DNA of 64,000 nucleotides from Rhodococcus sp. KRD162 (GTDB lineage Bacteria > Actinomycetota > Actinomycetes > Mycobacteriales > Mycobacteriaceae): the NCBI RefSeq assembly GCF_017168335.1, contig NZ_JABFAU010000004.1, forward strand, positions 144,210 through 208,209, read 5' to 3'. The notes below the pieces were generated by a model. It made no database searches, was not told the origin of the DNA, and worked only from the letters and a program-made list of their open reading frames with translations. The position numbers and the translations under genes were made by a program. Below are positions 44,148-53,319 of this stretch, one piece after another; the first letter of the stretch is position 1; each line of letters opens with the position of its first letter.

Positions 44148-45239
44148 TTGTCAATCGTCACCCGCACGAGTACGCGAAAGGCAGCGCTCGGCGGCGTCGC
44201 GTCGCTCGGTGCCATCGCCCTGATCGCAGCTTGTGGATCTGCTCCCGAGAACGAAGGATCGGGCGGAGGCGGATCGAGTGACTTCCTGCCGTGCATGGTC
44301 TCCGACAGTGGTGGCTTCGACGACAAGTCGTTCAACCAGCTCGGATACGAGGGCCTGACCGAGGCGGCCTCGACGCTCGGTGTCGAGCCCCGCACCGTGG
44401 AATCGGCGTCGCCGACCGATTACGCACCCAACATCAACAACCTCGTCGATCAGGGCTGCAATCTCATCGTCACCGTCGGATTCGACCTCGCCGATGCCAC
44501 CAAGGTCGCAGCGGAGGCCAACTCCGACATCGACTTCGCCATCATCGACGACTCCTCGATCGACCTCCCGAACGTCAAGCCACTGACCTACGACGCGTCG
44601 CAGTCCGCCTTCCTGGCCGGCTATGCGGCCGCGAGCTACAGCACCACCGGCGTGGTCGGCACGTTCGGCGGCGCGCAATTGCCGACCGTGACCATCTTCA
44701 TGGACGGTTTCGCAGACGGTGTGAACTACTTCAACGAGCAGAAGGGTGCGGCAGTCCGAGTCATCGGCTGGGATGTCGCCTCCCAGAACGGCTCGTTCAC
44801 CGGCGGATTCGCCGCGAACGAGGTCGCGAAGAACACCGCCCAGGGGCTGATCGACCAGAACGCGGACGTCATCTTCCCGGTCGGTGGACCCATCTACCAG
44901 AGTGCGGCGCAGGCAATCCGGGACTCCTCACGTCCGGTGGCCCTCATCGGTGCCGACGCCGACGTCTTCGAATCCGACCCGTCGGTAGGCGATCTGTTGC
45001 TCACCTCGGTGACCAAGGGCCTCAAGACCAGCGTCGACGAGGTCGTCGCCAACTCGGGTGCCGATTCGTTCGACAACACCCCGTACGTCGGCACACTCGA
45101 GAACGGTGGCGTCGGTATCGCGCCGTTCCACGACTTCGAGTCGAAGGTCGATCCCGCACTGCAGGGCGAGCTGGATACGATCGAGGCCGGGATCATCGAC
45201 GGTTCCATCACCGTCGTATCGCCATCCGCACCCAAGTAG
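44148..45239 (+). CDS. BMP-family nucleoside-binding lipoprotein
   Basis: 363 residues of the BmpA/PnrA-type binding protein family. Lipobox ends at Cys29 (LIAAC). Family motifs: VSDSGGFDDKSFNQLGYEGL, PNINNLVDQGCNLIVTVGFDL, VGTFGGAQLPTVTIFMDGFADGV. TTG start at 44148 supported by CTGGAGGA 5 bases upstream. First gene of a four-gene ABC operon; cargo is probably a nucleoside. Confidence 0.93.
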   Translation: MSIVTRTSTRKAALGGVASLGAIALIAACGSAPENEGSGGGGSSDFLPCMVSDSGGFDDKSFNQLGYEGLTEAASTLGVEPRTVESASPTDYAPNINNLVDQGCNLIVTVGFDLADATKVAAEANSDIDFAIIDDSSIDLPNVKPLTYDASQSAFLAGYAAASYSTTGVVGTFGGAQLPTVTIFMDGFADGVNYFNEQKGAAVRVIGWDVASQNGSFTGGFAANEVAKNTAQGLIDQNADVIFPVGGPIYQSAAQAIRDSSRPVALIGADADVFESDPSVGDLLLTSVTKGLKTSVDEVVANSGADSFDNTPYVGTLENGGVGIAPFHDFESKVDPALQGELDTIEAGIIDGSITVVSPSAPK

Positions 45240-45285
45240 TACCACCGAGTACTCCACGGTCACATCACTCACTGGTTGCGGGGAC

Positions 45286-46788
45286 ATGAAGCTCGAACTT
45301 CGCGGTATCACCAAACGATTCGGCTCGTTGATCGCAAACGACCACATCGATCTGAGCGTCGAATCCGGCGAGATCCATTGCCTTCTCGGTGAGAACGGTG
45401 CAGGCAAGTCCACGTTGATGAACGTGCTCAGCGGACTGTACCGAGCCGAGGAAGGGCAGATTCTGCTCGACGGCGTCGAGCAGAACTTCGCCGGACCCGG
45501 CGAGGCCATGGCCGCCGGGATCGGCATGGTGCATCAGCACTTCATGCTGATCCCGGTGTTCACCGTTGCCGAAAACATCGTGCTCGGCAACGAAACCACC
45601 TCGCTCGGTGGACGACTGGACCTCGTGGCAGCGAGAAAACTGGTACGAGAGATATCAGCGAGATTCGGCTTCGATCTCGACCCCGATGCTCTCGTCGGCG
45701 ACCTACCCGTCGGCGTGCAGCAGCGAGTGGAGATCGTCAAAGCGCTCTCCCGCGAGGCCGAGGTACTCGTCTTCGACGAGCCGACGGCCGTCCTGACCCC
45801 GCAGGAAACCGACGATCTGATGCGGATCATGCGCGAACTCGCGGCCTCGGGCACCACCATCGTCTTCATCACCCACAAACTGCGCGAAGTGCGCGAAGTG
45901 GCAGACAAGATCACCGTCATCCGGCTCGGCAAGGTCGTCGGCGAAGCAGAGCCGACCGCCGACAACACCGAACTCGCGGCCTTGATGGTGGGACGCGATG
46001 TGCAGCTGACCGTTTCGAAAGATCCGGCGACACCCGGGGACGCTGCGCTGGTCATCGAGAACCTGTCGGTGTTCGATGCCCAGGGCAACAAGACCGTCGA
46101 CGACGTCAGCTTCGAGGTCGCGGCGGGGGAGATCCTCGCCGTCGCCGGGGTGCAGGGCAACGGCCAGACCGAGCTCGTCGAAGCGATACTCGGGCTGCAG
46201 AACAACGTATCCGGGAAGATCAGCCTCGACGGCCGGTCACTCGTCGGGTCCTCGGTGCAGCATGTGCTCGACGCAGGGGTCGGCTTCGTGCCCGAGGATC
46301 GCACCGTCGACGGTTTGGTCGGGGAGTTCTCGATCGCGGAGAACCTGATGCTCGATCGCTCGAACAGCATGCCGTTCGTTCGGCGTGGCGCGGTGCAACG
46401 CGACTACTTGCAGAGCTTCGCGTCGGAGAAGCTGAGCGAATTCGACGTTCGGGCACCGGGAATCAGCACTCCGGTCGCGCGGCTGTCGGGAGGAAATCAG
46501 CAGAAGGTGGTGCTCGCCCGCGAGCTGAGCCGAGATCTGCGCCTGTTCGTCGCAGCCCAGCCGACGCGTGGAATCGACGTCGGGTCCATCGAATTCGTGC
46601 ACAAGCGCATCGTCGCCACTCGGGACTCGGGGATCCCGGTCATCGTGGTGTCGAGCGAATTGGACGAGGTCGCCGCTCTGGCCGACCGCATCGCCGTCAT
46701 GTACCGAGGAGCAATCGTGGGAATCGTCCCCGGGGATACGTCCCGTGAAACACTCGGATTGATGATGGGCGGTGAGCGTGGTGAGTGA
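45286..46788 (+). CDS. Nucleoside ABC transporter ATPase (tandem NBD)
   Basis: 500 residues with two nucleotide-binding domains. The first has GENGAGKSTLMNVL, a PVGVQQRVEIVKAL signature in degenerate form and VLVFDEPTAVL; the second has GVQGNGQTELVEA (degenerate Walker A), LSGGNQQKVVLARELS and the D-box. This matches YufO/BmpB-type ATPases of nucleoside importers. Start ATG 45286 (MKLELRGITKRFG). Confidence 0.93.
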   Translation: MKLELRGITKRFGSLIANDHIDLSVESGEIHCLLGENGAGKSTLMNVLSGLYRAEEGQILLDGVEQNFAGPGEAMAAGIGMVHQHFMLIPVFTVAENIVLGNETTSLGGRLDLVAARKLVREISARFGFDLDPDALVGDLPVGVQQRVEIVKALSREAEVLVFDEPTAVLTPQETDDLMRIMRELAASGTTIVFITHKLREVREVADKITVIRLGKVVGEAEPTADNTELAALMVGRDVQLTVSKDPATPGDAALVIENLSVFDAQGNKTVDDVSFEVAAGEILAVAGVQGNGQTELVEAILGLQNNVSGKISLDGRSLVGSSVQHVLDAGVGFVPEDRTVDGLVGEFSIAENLMLDRSNSMPFVRRGAVQRDYLQSFASEKLSEFDVRAPGISTPVARLSGGNQQKVVLARELSRDLRLFVAAQPTRGIDVGSIEFVHKRIVATRDSGIPVIVVSSELDEVAALADRIAVMYRGAIVGIVPGDTSRETLGLMMGGERGE

Positions 46789-48019
46789 CGCCGAGCAGCC
46801 CTCGACATCCCAGGAGCCTTCCACCTCGCATCGCGTACTGCGGCAGATCTTCACCGGCAGTGCCATCATCTCGGTCCTCGCGGTACTTCTCGCGCTGATC
46901 GTCGGTGCCGTTCTCATCGCCGCCACCAACTCGGCCGTCCAGGAATCGGCCGGGTACTTCTTCTCGCGCCCCACCGACATGCTCAATGCGATCTGGGATT
47001 CCGTTGCCGGAGCGTACTCCTCGCTGTTCCAAGGTTCGGTGTACAACTTTCGGCGTCCCGGATTCGAGAACGGCATCCGGCCACTGACCGAGACGTTGAC
47101 CTTCGCCACTCCGCTGATCGTCGCGGGACTCGGTGTGGCGCTTGCTTTCCGGGTCGGCATGTTCAACATCGGTGGCCGAGGCCAGATGCTCATCGCCGCG
47201 GCCTGCGCCGGATGGATCGGGTTCAGCGTGAACCTGCCTGCCGGTATCCACCTGCTGGTGGCCGTCGTAGCCGGAGTGGTCGGCGGCGCGGTATGGGGCG
47301 GTATCGCCGGATTCCTCAAGGCGCGCACCGGTGCTCACGAGGTCATCGTCACCATCATGCTCAACTACATCGGGTTCTACCTCGTCGCCTACCTGCTGCG
47401 CACGCCAGGAGCGCTGCAGGCGCCAGGATCGAACAATCCCAAGTCCGCGCCTATCGCGTCCACCGCGGTGTTCCCCAAACTGTTCGGTGACCGCTACAGC
47501 CTGCACCTCGGATTCGTGCTGGTGATCCTCGTGACCGTCGCGGTGTGGTGGTTGCTCGAGCGATCGAGTCTCGGATTCCGCTTCCGTGCGGTGGGCGAGA
47601 ATCCGCACGCCTCCCGGGTGGCGGGCATGAACGTCGACCGCATCTACCTCTACGCGATGATCCTGTCGGGGGCCCTGGTCGGCCTGGCCGGAGTTGCGCA
47701 GGTACTGGGCACCGTGACCACAGGTTTCAGTGCCGACATCGACGCCGGAATCGGATTCGACGCCATCACCGTCGCGCTGCTCGGCCGATCGAAACCCTGG
47801 GGCGTCTTCTTCGCCGGAATCCTGTTCGGCGCGTTCAAAGCCGGTGGCTTCGCGATGCAGGCGGCCGAGGGCGTGCCGATCGACATCGTGCTCGTCGTGC
47901 AGTCGGTGATCGTGCTGTTCATCGCCGCGCCGCCGCTGGTGCGAGCAGTGTTCCGATTGCCGGAACAGCGAGCAGGCAAGGCCAACGGGGCAGCGACCGC
48001 AAAGGTCGGTGCACTGTGA
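46772..48019 (+). CDS. Nucleoside ABC transporter permease (YufP/BmpC-like)
   Basis: 415 residues, about nine membrane helices; FNIGGRGQMLIAAACAGW, GAHEVIVTIMLNYIGFYL and FDAITVALLGRSKPWGVFFAGILFGA are typical. The longest start is GTG 46772 inside the ATPase gene; GTG 46781 is equally possible. The stop overlaps the next GTG (GTGA). Confidence 0.92.
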   Translation: MSVVSDAEQPSTSQEPSTSHRVLRQIFTGSAIISVLAVLLALIVGAVLIAATNSAVQESAGYFFSRPTDMLNAIWDSVAGAYSSLFQGSVYNFRRPGFENGIRPLTETLTFATPLIVAGLGVALAFRVGMFNIGGRGQMLIAAACAGWIGFSVNLPAGIHLLVAVVAGVVGGAVWGGIAGFLKARTGAHEVIVTIMLNYIGFYLVAYLLRTPGALQAPGSNNPKSAPIASTAVFPKLFGDRYSLHLGFVLVILVTVAVWWLLERSSLGFRFRAVGENPHASRVAGMNVDRIYLYAMILSGALVGLAGVAQVLGTVTTGFSADIDAGIGFDAITVALLGRSKPWGVFFAGILFGAFKAGGFAMQAAEGVPIDIVLVVQSVIVLFIAAPPLVRAVFRLPEQRAGKANGAATAKVGAL

Positions 48020-49293
48020 CCCCCGCCCTCGGCACCGTCGACAGCCCGGCAGGGACTGCGCTGGGCCGCAATTGGAAGGTCCCGTCGATCCTCGGAGTCG
48101 TGACGCTCCTGGCGTTGGTGCTGTTCGTGCTCCGAAAAGGCTCGGGGAACAGTACATTCGCGTTGTCATCGGACGGCGACTTCTTCGCACTGCCCGCTGT
48201 GAGCGTGCCCTCGTACGGCACCGGCCTGGTCGTCGTCGTCCTGCTGGCCGTCATCACCGCATATGTCTCGCTGCTGGTGTGGCGGTCGCGTGCTACACCG
48301 CGATGGTTACCTGCACTGTTCGCAGTACTGTTCGTGTTCGGATTTCTCGCCTGGGCCGCGGACGGGGAGACCATCCCGGTCCCCGGATTGCTCATCGGCG
48401 CAGTCGCTCTGAGTACACCGCTGATCTTCGGTGCGATGGGTGGAGTGATCTCCGAACGCGTCGGGGTCATCAACATCGCCATCGAAGGGCAGTTGCTCGC
48501 AGGTGCCTTCGTCAGCGCCGTCGTCGCCTCGATCACCGGATCGACCTATGTCGCGCTGTTGGCGGCCCTGGTGGCCGGAGCACTCACCGCGTCCTTGCTG
48601 GCGGTGTTCTCCATCAGCTACTTCGTCAATCAGGTCATCGTGGGTGTGGTGCTCAACGTTCTGGTCGTCGGGTTGACCAGCTTCCTGTATTCGGTGGTAC
48701 TGACGAAGAACGCCGAAACACTCAACTCGCCGCCGCGCTTCCCGCGCCTCGACATTCCCGTGCTCTCCCAGATCCCGATTCTCGGACCGGTGCTGTTTCA
48801 GCAGACGCTGATCGTGTACCTGATGTATGCCGCGGTGGCTGTCGTGTTCTTCGGACTGTTCCACACCAAGTGGGGACTTCGCCTGCGGGCCGTCGGCGAG
48901 CACCCGCAAGCTGCCGATACCGTCGGCATCGACGTCGCCCGAACCCGATTCTGGAACGTCTGCCTCGCCGGTTCCATCGCCGGGCTCGGCGGTGCCTACT
49001 TCACTCTCGGTTCCGTCGGCTCCTTCGGCAAGGAGATGACCGCAGGCGCAGGCTACATCGCACTGGCCGCGGTGATCTTCGGTCGCTGGGATCCGGTGCG
49101 CGCGACTCTGGCGGCACTGCTGTTCGGTTTCGCATCCAATCTACAGAACGTGCTCGGCATCATCGGTTCCCCCGTGCCCAGCGAATTCATGCTGATGCTT
49201 CCCTACGTGGTGACCATCTTCGCCGTCGCTGGACTGGTGGGTCACGTCCGAGGGCCTGCCGCAGCCGGCAAACCGTATGCCTCGCGAAATTAG
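48016..49293 (+). CDS. Nucleoside ABC transporter permease (YufQ/BmpD-like)
   Basis: 425 residues. About 120 N-terminal residues with three to four membrane segments precede the family core (ALSTPLIFGAMGGVISERVGVINIAIEGQLL, RAVGEHPQAADTVGIDV, FGFASNLQNVL). GTG 48016 forms a GTGA overlap with the partner permease. No cytidine deaminase or phosphorylase follows, although such salvage genes often do. Confidence 0.92.
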   Translation: MTPALGTVDSPAGTALGRNWKVPSILGVVTLLALVLFVLRKGSGNSTFALSSDGDFFALPAVSVPSYGTGLVVVVLLAVITAYVSLLVWRSRATPRWLPALFAVLFVFGFLAWAADGETIPVPGLLIGAVALSTPLIFGAMGGVISERVGVINIAIEGQLLAGAFVSAVVASITGSTYVALLAALVAGALTASLLAVFSISYFVNQVIVGVVLNVLVVGLTSFLYSVVLTKNAETLNSPPRFPRLDIPVLSQIPILGPVLFQQTLIVYLMYAAVAVVFFGLFHTKWGLRLRAVGEHPQAADTVGIDVARTRFWNVCLAGSIAGLGGAYFTLGSVGSFGKEMTAGAGYIALAAVIFGRWDPVRATLAALLFGFASNLQNVLGIIGSPVPSEFMLMLPYVVTIFAVAGLVGHVRGPAAAGKPYASRN

Positions 49294-49392
49294 CGCATGC
49301 CATACCTGACTCGGCGGTAGGGTCGCTGTCCGTTGTGACCGCTTTCACTGTAGGGTTCGATCATTGTTGTCGCAGTTCTTCGAAGGAGAGCC

Positions 49393-50982
49393 ATGAGCTT
49401 CCGCAGTCCCTTCCCCGACGTCGAGATCCCGAATCTGAACGTCTACGACTTCCTGTTCGGCTCCATCGCCGAGTCCGACCTCGACAAGCCTGCGCTCATC
49501 GACGGTACGTCGGGTGACGTCACCACCTACAAGACTCTGATCGGCCAGATCGACGCCATTGCAGGTGCTTTGGCCGCCCGCGGACTCGAGGTCGGCGACG
49601 TCGTCGGCCTGCATTCGCCGAACGTTCCCGCATTCGCCTCCGTGCTGCACGGCATTCTCCGCGCGGGCGGAACCGCGACGACGATCAACGCGTTGTACAC
49701 GGCCGAAGACATCGCAAAGCAGCTCACCGGTTCGGGCGCGAAATTCCTGTTCACCGTCTCGCCGCTGTATCCACAGGCCAAGGCTGCCGCAGAGCAGGTC
49801 GGTCTCGATGCCGACCACGTGATCGTCCTCGACGGTGCTGAGGGCCACCCGAACCTGCGGGACCTGCTCACCCAGGGCGCCCCTGCCCCCGAGGTCTCCT
49901 TCGATCCGGCCACGCACGTGGCCGTTCTGCCGTACTCCTCGGGCACGACGGGCGTGCCGAAGGGCGTCATTCTCACCCACCGCAACCTCGTCGCGAACGT
50001 CGCGCAGATGGAACCACGCGTCGGTATCGACAGCAACGACGCCATTTTGGCGTTGCTGCCGTTCTTCCACATCTACGGACTGACGGTATTGCTCAACATC
50101 GCCCTCAAGCTGCGCGCGCATCTGGTGACGATGCCGAAGTTCGATCTCGTCGAATTCCTGCGGATCATCCAGGACCAGAAGTTGACGTACCTGTTCATCG
50201 CCCCGCCTGTGGCCGTCGCGCTCGCCAAGCACCCGATGATCGATCAGTACGACCTGTCGAGCGTGCACACCATCTTCTCGGGTGCAGCACCGCTGGACGA
50301 GGAGCTGGGCAAGGCCGTCGCCAGGCGACTGAACACGCGCGTGCGTCAGGGCTACGGCATGAGCGAGCTCAGCCCCGTCAGTCACGCTATTCCCTTCGAC
50401 CGCGACGACATGCCGCTCAGCTCGGTCGGACAGCCGCTGGCCAACACCGAGAACAAGCTCGTCGACCCGGGAACGGGCAACGAGATCGACCTTCCCACAG
50501 AGGGATTGAGCGCGCAGGGTGAGCTGTGGGTCAAGGGCCCGAACGTGATGGCGGGATACCTCAACAATCCCACCGCGACGGCTGAGACCCTCGACTCGGA
50601 CGGTTACCTGCACACCGGTGATATTGCCGTCGTCGATCCCGAGGGTGTCGTCTACATCGTCGATCGACTCAAGGAACTGATCAAGTACAAGGGCTATCAG
50701 GTACCGCCGGCCGAGCTCGAGGCGCTGCTGCTCACGCACGAGCAGATCGCCGACGCGGCCGTGATCGGTGTTCTCGACGACGAGGGCGAGGAAATCCCCA
50801 AGGCATTCGTCGTCCGCCAGCAGGGTGCCACCATCGACGAGGAGGCCGTCATCGCCTTCGTCGCCGAGCGTGTGTCGCCGCACAAGAAGGTACGCCGCGT
50901 CGAGTTCATCGACATCGTGCCGAAGTCGGCAGCGGGCAAGATTCTGCGCAAGGATCTGCGCGCCGCGGAGGCCGGTAAGTAG
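49393..50982 (+). CDS. 4-coumarate-CoA ligase-like acyl/aryl-CoA synthetase
   Basis: 529 residues of the adenylate-forming superfamily: P-loop YSSGTTGVPKGVILTH, FFHIYGLTVLLN, GYGMSELSPVSH, YLHTGDIAVVD, DRLKELIKYKGYQVPPAELE, and catalytic Lys in PKSAAGKILRKDL. It activates an aromatic or fatty acid as the CoA thioester. ATG 49393 with GAAGGAGA just upstream. Convergent with gpgS across a hairpin. Substrate unknown. Confidence 0.92.
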   Translation: MSFRSPFPDVEIPNLNVYDFLFGSIAESDLDKPALIDGTSGDVTTYKTLIGQIDAIAGALAARGLEVGDVVGLHSPNVPAFASVLHGILRAGGTATTINALYTAEDIAKQLTGSGAKFLFTVSPLYPQAKAAAEQVGLDADHVIVLDGAEGHPNLRDLLTQGAPAPEVSFDPATHVAVLPYSSGTTGVPKGVILTHRNLVANVAQMEPRVGIDSNDAILALLPFFHIYGLTVLLNIALKLRAHLVTMPKFDLVEFLRIIQDQKLTYLFIAPPVAVALAKHPMIDQYDLSSVHTIFSGAAPLDEELGKAVARRLNTRVRQGYGMSELSPVSHAIPFDRDDMPLSSVGQPLANTENKLVDPGTGNEIDLPTEGLSAQGELWVKGPNVMAGYLNNPTATAETLDSDGYLHTGDIAVVDPEGVVYIVDRLKELIKYKGYQVPPAELEALLLTHEQIADAAVIGVLDDEGEEIPKAFVVRQQGATIDEEAVIAFVAERVSPHKKVRRVEFIDIVPKSAAGKILRKDLRAAEAGK

Positions 50983-50995
50983 CTCCGGCAGTACC

Positions 50996-51028
50996 GCCCC
51001 CTCCATCGAGCTCCACGGTGGAGGGGGC
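50996..51028. terminator. Hairpin between CoA ligase and gpgS
   Basis: GCCCCCTCCA (50996-51005) and TGGAGGGGGC (51019-51028) form a perfect 10-bp stem. It lies between convergent genes and probably terminates both. Confidence 0.65.
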
Positions 51029-51035
51029 ATTGCTG

Positions 51036-52002
51036 TCAGAGGGGGGGCGCTCATCGAAGGGCGTCGATGTCCACGAACGTAATCGTCCAGCGTGATCAGC
51101 GGCGGGCGATCGATCGTCGAGACCGGCGCGACACTCATCGACAGCTGGCCTTCGGCGGCCGCGAACGTGGTGAAACCGGCACCCGAGTCGCGCAGGCCAA
51201 GGCGCGGGAGCATCGTCGCGATGATTTGGCGACTCATCACAGCCAACTCCGAGGTCGGCCTGTTTCGGTGCCGCCGTGTGCCCAGTCCGACCTGTCCGAT
51301 CGGGCCCGCACCCAGCCGGTGATACGTGTCGAGCAGAAGGCCGATCTCGACACCGTAGCCAGGGGCGAACGGGAGCGATTCGAGCAGTTGCCGAGTTGCG
51401 GCGTATTCGCCGCCCAGCGGCTGGAAGACGCCGGCCAGTTCGGGCCGCAGTGCCGTCAACAGTGGCCGCACCGTCAGCTGCGTGACGCGTCCCCCGCCGT
51501 CCTGGTCCGTGGTGTCACCGATCCTCAGCGGCCGCCGATAGAAGCCCTTGACCAGTTCGAGGTTCTCGACCATCAGCAGGGGACCGACGAGGGAGGGGAC
51601 GAAGTGCGCACCCGGTTCGAGAAGATCGGAATCGACGAACACGACGATCTCGCCCGAGGTGGCCGCGACGCCGCGCCACAGAACCTCTCCCTTGCCGTGG
51701 ACGACGGGTGTTCCCGGTAGTACTTGCTCTCTGGGCACCACCGTGGCACCGGCAGCGCGGGCCCGAGATACCGTGCGGTCGGTGGAGCCGGAGTCCAGCA
51801 CCACCAGTTCGTCGACGAGAGTTCCCAGGTACGGGACTATCGAGGCGATGACATCGGCGACGGTGTCCTCCTCGTCCAGCGCGGGAAGTACAACCGAGAC
51901 CGTCCGACCCTGTTTGGCGGCGATGATGTCGGCGAGCGGCCAAGGCGAGCGGGCCCACGTGGCAGCAAGGGCAGGAGTGCCAACGGCACCGTTTCGGCTC
52001 AT
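51036..52002 (-). CDS. gpgS: Glucosyl-3-phosphoglycerate synthase, stop displaced by frameshift
   Basis: GT81-family enzyme making glucosyl-3-phosphoglycerate, the first step to methylglucose lipopolysaccharides. Motifs: SVVLPALDEEDTVADVI, DELVVLDSGSTDRT, VFVDSDLLEPG, FYRRPL, PLGGEYAATR, FAPGYGVEIGLL, RHRNRP. The frame as given has no stop and runs to 49345 antisense to the CoA ligase (885 codons). Removing one base from the 7-G run at 51041-51047 creates TGA at 51036-51038 and a 321-residue product, the normal length (324 in M. tuberculosis from memory). Coordinates assume that end. Confidence 0.85.
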
Positions 52003-52036
52003 CGAGTTTCCTTCGTCATCGCTGAAACATCACGGC

Positions 52037-53059
52037 TCAGGACGGGCCGGTCGGCAGCCCCAACGACGGAGCGATCACCGACCACGAGTCGTGTAGGTCT
52101 TCCTGCCAGTAAGCCCAGGAGTGGGTTCCGTTGGGTCGAAAGTTGTAGGTCGCCGGAATGTCGAGCTCCTGCAGCCGCTGTTGCATCTGATGCGAGCACG
52201 CATCGGTGGTCGCCTCGATCACGGCACCGACGGCGACCTGCTGGGCGAGCTTGCTGTAGTCGCTTCCGATTCCGGGGCCGCCGGGGACATCGAACGGGCC
52301 CGGCGCGCCGGTTCCCGCCGAAATGTAGATCTCGATGCCGCGCAGACCTTCGGCATTGACGTAGGGATCGTTGTCGACCCAGGCAGCAGAACCGGGCGGC
52401 CCCCACATGTTCATGGTGGAGCCACCTCCGCGAGCTTCCACAACCGATCTGACGTACATCGCACCCACCGGATCGCTGGTACGAGCGCATCCGCTGTACG
52501 CCGCGACGGACCGGTACACCGAGGGGTGCGCGATCGCCAATTGCAGCACCGACGTACCGGCCATGGAGATGCCGGCGATCGAATTGACTCCGTTGCCGGC
52601 GAGCTCGGCGTCCATCAACGGCGGCAGTTCGATGCCGAGGAAGGTGGACCACTTGTTCCGACCCAGCACCGGGTCGTCGTGCAGCCAGTCGGTGTAGTAG
52701 CTCGCCGCGCCGCCGCGCGGAACCACCACGTTGACGTTCTTGTCTCCGAAGAAGCCGACGACGTCGGTCTGATCGAACCAACTGCTGCCACCGTCGCCGC
52801 CTGCGGCACCGTTGAGCAGGTAGACGGTGGGGGCACCGGGGTGCTTCGCCCGGAAGATGTCGACGGTGATGTCGCGGTCCATCGATGCCGAATACACGTG
52901 CACGATATCGCGGCGTTCCGCGATGTTCTCGACTCCGACGATCTCCGATGCATCCTCGGCGGTCGCCACAGCTGCTGTGCCCGACATGAGAACGACGACG
53001 GTTGCGAGCACGCAGAGAGTCGAAACAATCGCCTCACGCAGGCGGTATCGGTCGATCAT
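52037..53059 (-). CDS. Mycolyltransferase/esterase of the antigen 85 family
   Basis: 340 residues with a signal peptide (REAIVSTLCVLATVVVLMSGTAAVATA) and an alpha/beta-hydrolase domain. The nucleophile motif GISMAGTSVLQLA, RDITVDIFR, and catalytic His in NGTHSWAYWQEDL are present. It would transfer mycolyl groups to trehalose or arabinogalactan outside the membrane. ATG 53059 chosen; upstream in-frame codons lack a signal sequence. Diverges from the PapA-like gene with a 260-base AT-richer promoter region. Confidence 0.9.
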   Translation of the reverse strand: MIDRYRLREAIVSTLCVLATVVVLMSGTAAVATAEDASEIVGVENIAERRDIVHVYSASMDRDITVDIFRAKHPGAPTVYLLNGAAGGDGGSSWFDQTDVVGFFGDKNVNVVVPRGGAASYYTDWLHDDPVLGRNKWSTFLGIELPPLMDAELAGNGVNSIAGISMAGTSVLQLAIAHPSVYRSVAAYSGCARTSDPVGAMYVRSVVEARGGGSTMNMWGPPGSAAWVDNDPYVNAEGLRGIEIYISAGTGAPGPFDVPGGPGIGSDYSKLAQQVAVGAVIEATTDACSHQMQQRLQELDIPATYNFRPNGTHSWAYWQEDLHDSWSVIAPSLGLPTGPS

Positions 53060-53319
53060 CCACCGTTCCTGACGTCGTGGGGGCAGCGCAATGCCTGAGC
53101 TTCGGCCGGCGCGGTACTCCCAGGACGGTAGGTCCCGCCCACGTATGTCTCTACACTTCTGACGATTTCTCAGTTTTGACACAGATTCAGATCAGAACTT
53201 TGTCGATTCTCCACAAATCCGCTCGTGGGGTATTCACCGATGCGCGTCAGTGATGCACTGGCTGCTCCGACGCACTCCTTGCGTTGCGCCCGTACCGCTC
53301 CTCTTCGAAAGGTTGTGCC

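Noticed and set aside
49345..51035. In-frame continuation of gpgS for over 560 codons antisense to the CoA ligase
   Set aside because: The CoA ligase on the plus strand is a clear, complete family member; the antisense frame has no homology and is open only through high GC content and loss of the gpgS stop.
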